Of a DNA stretch of 64,000 bases, positions 11,601 through 24,090 are shown piece after piece (position 1 is the stretch's first letter; the number at the start of each line of letters is the position of its first letter). The translations under genes and the position numbers were made by a program. The stretch lies in contig BDSL01000082.1 in the NCBI GenBank assembly GCA_003116995.1, positions 62,001 through 126,000 on the forward strand, written 5' to 3'. This DNA is from Yamagishiella unicocca (taxonomy: Eukaryota; Chlorophyta; Chlorophyceae; Chlamydomonadales; Volvocaceae). A model generated the notes under the pieces. That model did not search any database. It was not told the DNA's origin and saw nothing but the letters and a program-made list of their open reading frames with translations.

Positions 11601-13733
11601 GCTGCTGCTGCCGCTGCTCCCCTCCTCCAATCGCTGCTGCTGCTGCCGCTGCTCCCCTCCTCCAATCGCTGCTGCTGCTGCCGCTGCTCCCCTCCTCCAA
11701 TCGCTGCTGCTGCTGCCGCTGCTCCCCTCCTCCAATCGCTGCTGCTGCTGCCGCTGCTCCCCTCCTCCAATCGCTGCTGCTGCTGCCGCTGCTCCCCTCC
11801 TCCAATCGCTGCTGCTGCTGCCGCTGCTCCCCTCCTCCAATCGCTGCTGCTGCTGCCGCTGCTCCCCTCCTCCAATCGCTGCTGCTGCTGCTCCTGCTCC
11901 TCTCCTGCTCCCCTCCTCCAATCGCTGCTGCTGCTGCCGCTGCTCCCCTCCTCCAATCGCTGCTGCTGCTGCCGCTGCTCCCCTCCTCCAATCGCTGCTG
12001 CTGCTGCCGCTGCTCCCCTCCTCCAATCGCTGCTGCTGCTGCCGCTGCTCCCCTCCTCCAATCGCTGCTGCTGCTGCCGCTGCTCCCCTCCTCCAATCGC
12101 TGCTGCTGCTGCCGCTGCTCCCCTCCTCCAATCGCTGCTGCTGCTGCCGCTGCTCCCCTCCTCCAATCGCTGCTGCTGCTGCCGCTGCTCCCCTCCTCCA
12201 ATCGCTGCTGCTGCTGCCGCTGCTCCCCTCCTCCAATCGCTGCTGCTGCTGCCGCTGCTCCCCTCCTCCAATCGCTGCTGCTGCTGCCGCTGCTCCCCTC
12301 CTCCAATCGCTGCTGCTGCTGCCGCTGCTCCCCTCCTCCAATCGCTGCTGCTGCTGCCGCTGCTCCCCTCCTCCAATCGCTGCTGCTGCTGCCGCTGCTC
12401 CCCTCCTCCAATCGCTGCTGCTGCTGCCGCTGCTCCCCTCCTCCAATCGCTGCTGCTGCTGCCGCTGCTCCCCTCCTCCAATCGCTGCTGCTGCTGCCGC
12501 TGCTCCCCTCCTCCAATCGCTGCTGCTGCTGCCGCTGCTCCCCTCCTCCAATCGCTGCTGCTGCTGCCGCTGCTCCCCTCCTCCAATCGCTGCTGCTGCT
12601 GCCGCTGCCGATGCTGGTGGTGTCGATACTGATGACTACTGCTGATCCTGCGGCTGATCCTCTGGTCGTGATGCCCCTGCCGATGCCCCTGCCGATGCCC
12701 CTGCCGATGCCGCCGATGCCGCAGGTGGGAGTGATGGACATGCTGCGCTTCCACAAGTTCACGGTGGGACACGCCTGGATGACAGACTACGGCAACCCCG
12801 ACAAGCCCCAGGACTTCTCGTACATGTACCCGTACTCGCCCCTGCACAACGTGCGGCTGCCGGAGGGCGGCACCCGGCAGTACCCCGCAGTCATATTCGC
12901 CACGGGTGGGTGGATGGCTGGGTGGCTGGGTGGGTGGGTGGGTGGGTGGGAGGGAGGGCGGCCGGCATGTCCATTAACCCTCGCTCCAATCACCATTCGC
13001 CCAATAGTAACCTCTCGCCCTTGTCTCCCCTGGTCCCCTCCCCTGCCCTCGCTCCCCCTCCCCGGCCCCCTCTCCTGCCCGCTGCCTCCCTCCCTGGACC
13101 CCTCCCAGGCGACCACGACGACCGGGTGGTTCCCCTCCACACCTACAAGATGCTCGCCACACTGCAGTACGAGCTGGCCGGGGAGGGCGCCGGGTCGGAG
13201 CCGGGGGCGCGGCCGCAGCGCAACCCGCTGCTGGGGCGGGTGGACGTCAAGTCGGGGCACGGCGCCGGGAAGCCTACACAGAAGGTGCGGGGGCAGCGTT
13301 GGGAGTCCTGGGAAGGGACAGGGGCGGCGGGGCGAGGCAGCTCCCCGCTTCCTTCCAGCGTGTCTCCACAGGCGCCGGTGCTCTTGCAACGGCTCTCTCC
13401 CTCCCTGCCCCCTCCCCTCCCTCCGTGCCTCCTCCCCTCCCTCCCTGCCCCCTCCCCTCCCTGCCCCCTCCCCTCCCCTCCGTGCCCCCTCCCCTCCCTT
13501 CCGTGCCCGGAAACCTGGTGATCCCTGCCTGCCGCGGCGGTACATGCGCGCCGACACCAACATCAAACGCCAATGCGCACCCTCAGGTGATCGACGAGGC
13601 GGTGGACTTGTTCGGCTTCGCCGCCAAGTGCATGAGCGCCAAGTGGTCGGGGAAGCAGGCGACGGTGGCGCCAGGCGCTGTCGAGGTGAAGGCGGCGGCT
13701 GCTTCTGGGGCAGCCGCGCAGCCGGACGCGTAA
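2673..13733 (+). CDS. Prolyl oligopeptidase (prolyl endopeptidase, S9A), 22 exons
   Basis: Cytosolic serine peptidase that cleaves short peptides after proline. The spliced model is 776 aa and in phase throughout. Exons: 2673-2814, 3091-3157, 3742-3800, 4092-4251, 4818-4869, 5800-5915, 6175-6271, 6524-6600, 6746-6812, 6926-6983, 7149-7266, 7581-7668, 8340-8393, 8811-8955, 9382-9494, 9766-9911, 10408-10447, 10787-10876, 11213-11350, 12725-12905, 13109-13284, 13587-13733. Exons 1-2 give the N-terminal [16 protein letters not shown] region and exons 3-15 the beta-propeller. From exon 16 the alpha/beta-hydrolase fold carries YGYGGFN, GGSNGG (Ser about 586), DHDDRV (Asp about 673) and SGHGAG (His about 720), so the triad is intact. 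Length and order match plant and animal enzymes. Intron 14 has a GC donor (G|GCACGT at 8956). Introns 5, 11 and 19 hold tandem repeats. The C-terminus has an Ala-rich extension after the helical end. Confidence 0.95.
4873..5460. repeat. 32-bp G-rich minisatellite in prolyl oligopeptidase intron 5
   Basis: About 18 copies of a unit of roughly 32 bp containing TGGTGCCTGGAGG, a run of 6-8 G, TGCAGGGTGGGTTG. Copies differ mainly in the length of the G runs. It fills the intron after exon 5 and starts 4 bp past the donor. The apparent long reading frames across it are by-products of the repeat. Confidence 0.95.
7331..7400. repeat. 11-bp tandem repeat in prolyl oligopeptidase intron 11
   Basis: About 6.4 copies of AGCTTCTGGGC, lying 65 bp after the exon 11 donor. 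Confidence 0.9.
8164..8490. repeat. Inverted repeat pair enclosing exon 13
   Basis: Arms at about 8164-8259 and 8400-8490 are reverse complements over roughly 90 bp. They include a perfect 31-nt match (8178-8208 with 8448-8478). The 54-bp exon 13 (8340-8393) and its acceptor and donor lie in the loop. The arms belong to dispersed intron repeat family A, described in the findings. Confidence 0.85.
9062..9130. repeat. Dispersed intron repeat, family A copy
   Basis: Same core as the arms around exon 13: TCTCAAAAC, then a TAAACGGG/TTTTTTC stretch, then CATCCACGGGTCT. Other copies are at about 4313-4400, 27429-27492 and 35192-35280. They lie in introns of the prolyl oligopeptidase and glycerate kinase genes and in the 3' region of the ESCO gene. 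Confidence 0.7.
9229..9282. repeat. Dispersed intron repeat, family C copy
   Basis: Contains ATGCGCCAACTATCCTGTCC followed by a CGTAA-CGGTTTTTAT end. Further copies are at about 9690-9735 and 10268-10327 in the same orientation, and inverted at about 41527-41560 in a palmitoyltransferase intron. Confidence 0.75.
11596..12607. repeat. 35-bp minisatellite in prolyl oligopeptidase intron 19
   Basis: About 29 near-identical copies of a 35-bp unit made of TCGCTGCTGCTGCTGCCGCT and GCTCCCCTCCTCCAA. One divergent block lies near 11888-11912. The unit is one base short of a multiple of three, so each frame cycles through [23 protein letters not shown] and [12 protein letters not shown]. All frames on both strands therefore look open. 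It ends about 120 bp before exon 20, after a short GCCGATGCCCCT run. Confidence 0.97.
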
Positions 13734-15351
13734 AGCGATCCGTGGAAATAGCGCGCATTGAGTGTACAGCGGTTGGGTTGTCCTACGGTTAAACGTGCCG
13801 TGCAATGTCAGTTGCCCGCATCCCACCTTTTCCTGCCGTCCGTTCTGGTGTGGAGGCTGGGCGGGAGGTATGGTGGCACATTCATGGAGGTGCCGAGCTG
13901 CGGACGAAGAAAGTGCGGCGGCGCGTGTAGAGGCGGTTGGGCTGGAAGGCGATGCGGATTCCCTCCAACATTTTGGATTCCCTGCAACCGCAGCACTTCA
14001 TGGTTTGGATGGACGGGGTGCAGAGTGCGTTGCGCGTGGTTCGATTCGACGTCCGTTTCCTGTACCCAGCGCAGCCCAATGCTGTGCGAATGGTGACCCG
14101 GGGGCTGCGCGCGAGAGAGTGCTAGGGTGAGTTGCGAAGGCGAGTGAAGCTGGAGCAAGACGAAACCAGCGCCTGTACGTTTGCTTCGAGGCTAGAAGCC
14201 CCTGTGGCTACATATTAACTCACAGACCTCCCCGCACGGCCGCAACGGTATTGCGCAAGTGCCGGTCCTGTCGGTCAGGAAGGAGAAGGCGCGAGATGGA
14301 AGCAAGGCCCCAAACACGGATCCGACAGATGTGGTGTGGATGCAGGTGGCGGATGGGGGTTATTGAACAGATCTTGCGTCCGGCCTCAAGTTGATAGCAC
14401 GACAACACTTTAAACGCATGGAAAGTGACTGATTCTCTGCGGGCGACACAGATGTTTCTGTTGTGCCAGCGCAAACGGCTCAACGTCCTTCAGGTGTCCT
14501 CGTCGGCTGTGCGAGACGATGAGGCGGCGAGAGACGCATCACCGCCGTTAGACATATCTCCTACGTCCATCCCGACCCCTTGCCCCCTCCCCTGATCCCA
14601 AGTGCCGCAGTCTCCACGGCGCCCACCGACACCTAATACATGCCCGGCCACCAGCAGCAAACCCGTTTCTGACGTCACGTGGCCCCATTGAGACACAAGG
14701 CCAGGTTCACACGTAACACCTCCAACCTAACGCTGGCGCGTGACACGCAACAGCTCCGACCCAGTCCGCTCATGGACACAGGGCCTCACGATCCCCGAGT
14801 CCAACCTACAGCGCGAGCAATCCCTGACGTTTCAGTCGGGGCGTCGAAGGAACCACTCGAGTGCTCCTATAATCGAGTGAAGCTGCAGTCCTCGCACCGG
14901 CACGCAAGCAGGCCGACAGCCGCAGTCAGCTAGGGCTCCCACGCAGCCCTGCTGCGCCTGTACTAGCACTGGCTAGCGATCGCACCTACAGCCCATGCGG
15001 CCCACGTGCCGCAGCGGCACAGCCCGGCTCCGCAAAGGCCATCACGTTGTCTGAGCAACCAGGCCCCTTTGGAGCAGCCGCCGCCTCTGGACAGGCGTCG
15101 TCCAAGATCCCGGAGCGAGTCAGTTCGGAGACGAGACGCAGCTGGCGCAGAGGCAGGCCCCGGTCCGTCACCGCCTAGTCGCCCCGCAGTCCCGCACCGG
15201 GAGGTGAGGCGCCTCCTATTGCCGGTCAGCTTGGCCTCGCCTCACCGCGAGCGATACTTATGAAAAATACCCGCGTATGGATACTCTCCGAGCTCCTCTT
15301 CACCATAATCACCACCTCGTCAACAGCAGCAGGGATCCTCTCATTCATCCT
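13734..15351. other. Convergent intergenic region
   Basis: About 1.6 kb between the stop of the prolyl oligopeptidase and the stop of the minus-strand rhodanese gene, so it should contain two 3' UTRs. I see no conserved coding sequence, RNA gene or tandem repeat. The short frames present have no recognisable domain. Confidence 0.6.
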
Positions 15352-17307
15352 CTAGTACACGGGCAGCGACCAGCGGTCGGCCTTGTCCACCTTGTCGAAG
15401 CCGGCGCCCGAGGCGTGGATGCCGCAGCTGTCGCCCATAGCCAGCTGGTCGTGCCCATCGTTCCGCTCCTGGTACTCGCCGAAGTTGCGGCGGACGAGCT
15501 TGTTGTCGAAGATGCGGAACCAGGCGTTGTATCCGCCGCGGATGAAGCAGAGGTTCTCGTAGCCGGCGTCCTCCAGGGCCTCTAGGGCATCGATTGAGTA
15601 GGCCTTTCCGTTGGAGCAGCCCACCATCAGCTTGACGTCCTTCTTGGGGAAGAGCTTCTCCACCTGAGAGCCGGTAGGGGCAGGAGGCGTGTTGGATGGA
15701 ACGCAAGGTGACTCCATGGAGGGAGCGGCTTTCCGTTTTCAAGGTGACACTATGGCAATACGAGGCTGCGGCAACTGAGGACGAGGAAGGCTGCCTGTCA
15801 GGGTTATCTTGGTGCGTCTGGCTGGCTGTGTGATGCCGAGGGGCGCACAGGCACCGTGTAAGAAAAGTCCGATGCGACATAATTTGCTCCCGGGCAGGCT
15901 CCCGGGCAGTGCACTGTGGCGGTGCTCCGGACGATGTACTCGTGCGATGCAGCACAACGGCAGCAGCAGATCTCTGCCTGGGGGCCGGCAACAGAACTCT
16001 TCTGCGCCCATCAGTGTGCGCATCCCGCGGTGCCCTTAACGTGGCACAACACTCAGTGCTGGTGCTCTGCCCGACAAGCCTCGCCCTGCAAGGTCAGCTC
16101 ACTGGCATGTTTGGCCCGGCGCCCGTCGTATCTAAGCAGGTTTATGTTAACTGGGTGATTGCCCGCACCACGCCCTAATCAGGCCGGCATCGCAGCCAGT
16201 GGTGCCAAAGCAAGGTGTTCGTTTCCATGGTCCCACATCCCGATGATCTATGCAGCGCCCCCGTTGCCTGAACAAGGCGAATCGCTCTGAGGACTTCTTC
16301 GGGCGTTGTTTTTGGGTCGAAGCAGCGAGCATGCACAGTAGGCGCCATGAACCCGGTTGGTCAGCTACCCCGGACCCGCAATCTAGGTGACGAGTCAGCA
16401 GAGCAGAGGAGATCCCAGCGGTAATGGCAGGGCTGCAGCACGCGTTTGAGCAGAGGGCGGCAGTATGTCCGTTCGACTGTGCGACTGTGCATATGGGAAG
16501 ACAAGATCCCTGGGGAAAAGGAATATACTACGGGAGGCAAATAGCACTGGACCCACAGCAAACCCCTCACAATCAGCCTCTAATACATCATAGCACTGAG
16601 AAGTGGCGTCATCTATGGGGCAACGCAAGTGCATGGTGCCGGCTTACCGTCTTAATGAAGTCCGGGTTGGGGGTCTTCTTCACTGTCCGGCTCTGAGTCT
16701 CAGAGTCGTAGACGCGCTTCAGGATGACAAACGGCACGTTGACGCTGTTCTTCACCTTGCCGCTCTCGTCAACTTCGAGGGTTGAGCGCACATCTAGCCA
16801 GGTGTAACCGCCGTTGGTGAATAGGCACTACGCAGCGACAAGGGAGCAAGTCGGTGGTTAGAAGGGCGCCATAGCCTCTGCGCAGCTTAAGGAAGATTGG
16901 CGGATAACGTTTTTACGCATATCTGCTGTGTATCTCAGCCGTTGCGACAAGCCGACGGAAATGCAAGGCTGCCAATGAGGAGAAGGGCATTCCCACAAGC
17001 ATCGTCTCTAGGCTTTGCCTTACCCTGGCCTCCTCAACGGTCGCCATACCCTTGTCAGGGAACTCTGCAAGCGTCTCCTTGATAAGCGCGGGGTCCGGCC
17101 TGCATCGACCAAGCTGATTGACGACGACTGATCCAGCTCCAAGCGCTTTGGAGGACAAGCTTGAAGGATCACTCACCACAACTTGGCAAACATGGCGACC
17201 ATGCGCTGACGGCCGAGGGGCGCTGGCGCGCGCATGGGCACAGGCGTAAAAGCAGGCCTGTTGGGCTTGCATGCCCTGAGGGAGGCAGGGGCGCGTAGGG
17301 TCTGCAT
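15352..17307 (-). CDS. Plastid-type rhodanese-domain protein
   Basis: Spliced model of 232 aa from four exons: 17177-17307, 17024-17099, 16648-16827, 15352-15663. All joins are in phase. The N-terminus (MQTLRAPASLRACKPNRPAF) is basic and Ser/Ala/Pro-rich like a chloroplast transit peptide. The rhodanese fold follows: an opening helix (MATVEEARCLF), then YTWLDVRS, then NVPFV. The loop VGCSNGKAYS carries the presumed catalytic Cys, and AGYENLCFIRGGYNAWFRIF closes the domain. The C-terminal segment ending in RWSLPVY resembles single-domain thylakoid-associated rhodaneses of plants and algae. In the family the Cys accepts sulphur, but the physiological partner is unknown. No membrane segment is evident, unlike CAS-type proteins. 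ATG 17307 was chosen because the frame gives a coherent targeting peptide and joins exon 2 in phase 2. Confidence 0.88.
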
Positions 17308-18025
17308 CTTTCTAATACTGTTGCTGCTACGCGAAGACAAATTGTGTACAGTACACGGGTCTCAAACCTGACCCAGGTCACCTGGTGTTCCATCCTCGGT
17401 TCCGGAGCCATCATACCCTTGGCTGAATGGCTCATTCCGTCACTACTTACTAGCCCGCTACAAAGCGTGTCTAACCCTTAACATAATGCACATGCATCTC
17501 CTGAGCAGACGCTCCTCGGCGAAAGCTACTATGTACCAGAAGCGTCCAGAGAAAACTTAGTAGGGCGAGGAAGCTCATACATCATGTGCACATGTAATTC
17601 CTCGGGATCTTGGTCTTTGGGCCGGGCCTTTTGCAGTGCTGGGGAATGGTCGGTTGTGGAGGGCGTTACGGGACGCTTCGGACCAGCGACAGACGTCGTC
17701 AAGCATAGCTGGGATCCTTTCTGCAACCTGTTACAGACAGGCTGCTGCTGTGGTCTAGGTTCGGCGAGCTGATGCTGTTCATGCTAGTGAGCTACCTTTC
17801 CATACTCAATAGTCTCGCTCATGGAGCTCTTAAGTCACACTATCTCAGGGCGGACGTATGCGCGGATAGCGTTACAAAACCTTTACTTGAAAGCTTGCCA
17901 TGAAGCTTGAAGGTACTTTGCTTTAGATACCTATCCTAACGCCAACTCGATCGGTTCCGCTCCTCACCAGAGCGCCATGGCGCTCAACTCTACAACCCGC
18001 TAATTCCCCACGACGGTGGATTAGC
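17308..18025. other. Intergenic region upstream of the rhodanese gene
   Basis: About 0.7 kb between two minus-strand genes. It should hold the rhodanese promoter and the 3' UTR of the ABA4-like gene. Apart from the polyadenylation motif at 17872-17876 I see nothing distinctive. Confidence 0.6.
17872..17876 (-). terminator. Candidate TGTAA polyadenylation signal of the ABA4-like gene
   Basis: TGTAA on the minus strand about 150 nt downstream of the stop at 18026. This is the usual algal polyadenylation motif at a plausible distance. Confidence 0.5.
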
Positions 18026-19703
18026 TCATGTGTTTTTCTTCTTGACGGCGCCAGGAGCCTTATTGAACGGCAAGCGCAGCAACCAGTACAGAATCAGTCC
18101 AGCGGGGCCTGTTTGGGAATGACACGGGCGAGGGGCAACAGCCGGTGAGGCGCCATGATGCTCCACTTCCACCCCTCGGCTGAGGTGGCACGGAATTTTT
18201 GGCTCCAAAGCAAAAGCATTTTACTGAGTCGAGCATCAGTGCCGGTTCGCCATCGTCCGGGGTCCCTTCCAGTCTAACGGTCCTCTCCATCACAACAGGT
18301 GCAACCCAATTTGCGACCCCCAACCGTTGCACCCGGCCTGACGGCCTCCTATTTACCAGTCGTTTGCGGGGAAGACCAGCCACTCTACCCCTGTCGCAGC
18401 ACACAGCGCGCCGTACTCACCAGCGAAAAGGGTGCAGAAGAGGCAGGGAATGAGCAGCAGCTGAGGCACCCCCCGTTGCACCGAGTCGGCGGCAATCCAG
18501 CGCCCAACCCAGCTGTGGAATAAGAGGAGATGTCTTAGATTCGGTGGTGGACAATAAGCACAAAGCCGATCGCGCCCGGCCAAATAACCAAAACTGGCAT
18601 CGGATCAAGCCGCTCGAAAGTAATGTGGGGACACGAATCCATTCCTGGGCCACACTAGCCCAGACCAAGCCCACGGCTCCCGCGACATCCACGTTGCATT
18701 GAAGGCGGGGCCAGTCCCCCATCGGTGGGCCGGGGTGCAGCGCGGCAGTGGCGGACGTCAGCGCCCGAACGATAGACTCCACCCTCGGGCCACTCACAGG
18801 TCGAACGCGGCGTAGTGAACCCAGCAGGGCAACACCACATTCCTATTGGCCAGCAAGCGCACCACGCCCTGCACGACACAGGGCCACGGGATCATGAGCA
18901 TTCACATCAGCAGTTTGCAGAAGTGACAGTATGTAAACGACAGAAGATCCTGACACAGCAGCATTAAACGTTTCTGGTCTGGATGGTTGGGTAACTTTTG
19001 CGCTCACAGCAATACCACATTGAGCCGTAGGTAAATGACAGGCATCATATATAGTGGGGGATGTCCGCTGGCGAGCCCTAACCGCTATATTCTGCTCCCC
19101 ACGGCTTCCCATACCCAAGATGAACCCACATTGGTGGGGTGCTTCCACGGTCGCACCTCTATCTGTCAAGTATCGCGTTCATTCCCGATAACCTACGGCC
19201 CAGCGTTTATACATCGCGTCCTATGCCCCTGAGCAAGTCGCCCCGTCATTCGGCTGCCAGTGAAGTTTGGATACCGGTACTTCATGCCCATGTCAAAAGC
19301 ACAGCGACGACGCTGCTTTTGATTCCCTGATGGGTTGCTGAACAGAGCTTGCTGGCGCACCTACCTCCATGGTAAGCATGTCGCCGAAGTCCAGACGCTC
19401 GCCATCAGACGGAAACGCCACAAACGATACAAGTAAAGCCGAATAAAGAAAAGACATGAGCAATGCGGCGACTGCGCTTATAGTCTGAGTATAGCGCCAT
19501 CGCGGAGCTAATGCCAGAAGCAACCAGGCTGGTAGCACGATATTAATTAGGTCGAACAGCTGAGTGTCCGTAAAGGAAAGACCGTAGATAGGCATGGCTG
19601 CTGACGTGGACGAAGTAATGACCTTAATTAACAACCGAAGCGCTGCTGACCTTGGCGCCGTCAGTAACAGAAATAAAAAAATGCAGGGAGACGTAACAAG
19701 CAC
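18026..19703 (-). CDS. ABA4-like DUF4281 membrane protein
   Basis: Spliced model of 194 aa from four exons: 19365-19703, 18798-18868, 18421-18512, 18026-18108, all in phase. The order matches plant ABA4 (neoxanthin-deficient): FDLINIVLPAWLLLALAPRW (first span), a second span (SAVAALLMSFLYSALLVSFV), then VLPCWVHYAAFDLWVGRWI, which corresponds to the conserved Trp-x-His...Asp-Leu segment. PQLLLIPCLFCTLFAGPAGL, a last hydrophobic stretch and a basic KKKNT tail follow. Arabidopsis ABA4 is a plastid envelope/thylakoid protein needed for neoxanthin formation; a role here is inferred from homology. The start may be ATG 19703 or the later Met 37 (MPIYGLSF). The first 36 residues could be a targeting peptide but are rather hydrophobic. 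The protein is compact compared with plant forms, which carry a longer transit peptide. Confidence 0.85.
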
Positions 19704-20443
19704 GTGAAATTCCGTTCAATGAACTTATGCTGCACGACCTAGATGCAAGTGCCGTACGAATAGGTGATTATTAAACTAAGAGAGAAGTTGGGTAAAATGG
19801 AATTTGATTGTTGACATAAACCTCAAGACAGTTTCTGGTCAAAAGTAGCTATGTTTCCAAACAATGGAGAAGATCGGAGGAAATGAATTCAGAGGATATG
19901 TTACATCGCTGGTAGGCTAAATTCAGTACCCGTGCAGCTCATCTCGCAACGCATTTACGTTCAGGGTCAAAAACCCCTGCCGCCTGACGCGCATATTCCG
20001 GTAAAGAGCTAAAACACAGCACAGACTTTGCCGTACCATTCGACAAAGCTCGTGGGGATCAATGGCGATTAGGTATATATACGAGTGCGACAACCTCTCG
20101 CCATGCCAAGAAGTTTGCCAATGGCTAAGTCCGAAGGAAACTTAATAGTCATGTCACTAACTAATTTGCATTAAAGTTTAATGCGACAGGGATCGCCCTT
20201 CCATGCATGAATGCTGGAGTGTCCGGGCGCGCAGTCACAATATGTGCGAGTTCAATCCATAAGTCATTGAGTTGTCTAAATTGTCCAATCACGTCATGGC
20301 AGGAGCGCTGCCAGCCTTCGCACGATTCCAAAGCAGCAGCACACCTCCTGCTTCCTGCCATCCTATCAGCAGAGACATGAAGACGCATCTATACTAATCC
20401 ATCACAGGTGAGGCATTCATCACCTGGTCAGGCAGCGAGGCAA
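19704..20443. other. Intergenic region between ABA4-like and beta-tubulin genes
   Basis: About 0.74 kb, more AT-rich than the genes. It should include the beta-tubulin 3' UTR and the ABA4-like promoter. A minus-strand TGTAA lies at 19901-19905. No coding sequence or repeat is recognisable. Confidence 0.55.
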
Positions 20444-22322
<1,879 letters not shown>

Positions 22323-22860
22323 TGTTGTAGGAAAGTATTAAGAGCCGAAGCGGCGGAAGGGACGCGGATGCGAAGTCGAGGTAGTCGAGAGGGCCAGGCA
22401 GAGGTGATCAGCCTGAGTTATGAACTGATGAATACTATGTAGCTTAGCCGCTTGTATGAAAAGGAAGGCTCAGCGCTGGCTTTTGTACGCTGAGGCGCGC
22501 GGGGGAATGTGTCGCCGTACACCGTAATTCTTAGAGAATTGGTGCTCTAAGGCAGCACGGCGCCGGATCCAGAACAAGCTTGAATCCTTGGCGGGTTACG
22601 CAGGAACAAAGAATCGCTGCAGGTTGTCAAGCGATATGTGACTACGCCAGGACGCACTGATGCCAGATCCGCGCCTGCTCGTTTCCTTAGGACGCGGCTT
22701 TGTGAAAAATTACGCAAAAGCATGAATATTTGGTAGAATTGCAGCACGTCTTTATCCAATTGGCGTTTAACCAGCATAGGTTCGCCTCACGTTGCCAATG
22801 CCTTCGACGGCTTACGTCGCGACTTGGCCTCGCTGTTGCTTTTACTGTGAAGGTTGATAT

Positions 22861-23020
22861 GGGCGGGCGATTTGCTAAACAGCTTCGATTCCATTAAAGT
22901 GATGTGCGGAGGCAAGGCTTTGTACATATTGGCAGCTTACTTTTGCATGATGTGGGCGGGCGATTTGCTAAAGAGCTTCGATTACATTACAGCTACGTGC
23001 GGAGGCAAGACTTTGTACAC
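22861..23020. repeat. 93-bp direct repeat, two copies
   Basis: Copies start at 22861 and 22954. Each runs GGGCGGGCGATTTGCTAAA, AGCTTCGATT, CATTA, TGCGGAGGCAAG, CTTTGTACA, with a few substitutions. Confidence 0.9.
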
Positions 23021-23604
23021 ATCGATAACAGACGAGGCTTACTCTTTTTGCTTAGTGTTCAGTCGGAATGCATTAGAGACGATCCGCCCAGCGCTCATAC
23101 CGTGGAGTACTAAGAAGCGTCTACGTAGTTGGCCGCCCCCAACGACCCCCCAAAAAGCATGTTCTCTTTTGTTGCCCTTCCACACACATGTATGCGTGTC
23201 ACTGCATTGGGGTCCGCTGTGAAAGCAGGACACCTGAAAACATAGGGACACACCCCCTAAAGCTTTCCTTGGATCTTGCGGGAAAGGGTGGGATCGTGTG
23301 AGAAAAGGTGGGAACGGCCTTGGGACTAGGCACATGTAGAAACACCTTGCATTGGAGGCAGCCAGGGACCGCCTAACCTGGCCCACCGTCCATCTTACGG
23401 ACTGCACTCGATTGCGTAAAAATCCGTGAAAGCGACGGGCAGTACAGCTACTGTCTTCACCACGCCCACGAGGCCCGCTACCTGCGTGAAAACGGTGACG
23501 GTGCTTCCGATTGAAAACGTCCGGGAACAGCACGGGCCTTAGGTTCGTTACTACACTCGCATGTGCGACGTGCACTGGAGCCATCAGCGCAACCTCACCC
23601 TGTG

Positions 23605-24090
23605 TGGTGCTTGCTGTTTCCTCTGGGCTCTCGGTTGTGAGGCGTCTGGTAGTTTGCCTTTCGGAGCCGACGGTTTCCTTGCTTTCCTTGTCTAGTTAAG
23701 TGTCAGGCGATGCGCCCGATGGTTCGACCTTGGAAGGCCTGGAGCTCGCTGTAATGATTACTATTAGTGCTAGGCCACCGAAAGGCTGCTTCCTCAGCCG
23801 CCTTCTCCTGTGAAGTCCGATGCAGCAGGATGCGGCAGGATGAGGTGCGGGTATTTCCGGATAACGTTCCGAGATCATCCCAACCCCAGGCACGCCCCTT
23901 CCGGCAATTACCACCACCGTGTATGGGTGCTTGCTGTTTCCTCTGGGTTCTCGGTTGTGAGGCTCTGGGTGGTTTGCCTTTCGGAACCGTCGGTTTTCCT
24001 TGCTTTCCTTGTCTCTTTCAGTGTCAGGCGATGCGCCCGACGTCTCTACCTTTTAAGGTCTGGAGTCCACTGTAACAATTACAACAACAA
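23605..24090 (+). mobile_element. Two tandem copies of a mobile-element-like 3' module
   Basis: Blocks at 23605-23765 and 23927-24090 share GCTTGCTGTTTCCTCTGGG, CTCGGTTGTGAGG, GGTTTGCCTTTCGGA, TTGCTTTCCTTGTCT and GTGTCAGGCGATGCGCCCG, and end near CTGTAA(C/T)...TTAC. A third, more diverged copy is at about 61066-61195. A shared, fixed 3' end at unrelated sites suggests truncated copies of a non-LTR retroelement. I see no reverse transcriptase here, so the class is not established. Confidence 0.5.

Noticed and set aside
11461..13792. Very long plus- and minus-strand reading frames (up to about 740 codons) at 11.5-13.8 kb
   Set aside because: They are produced by the 35-bp repeat and GC-rich intron sequence. 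The true prolyl oligopeptidase exons here use their own frame and stop at 13733.
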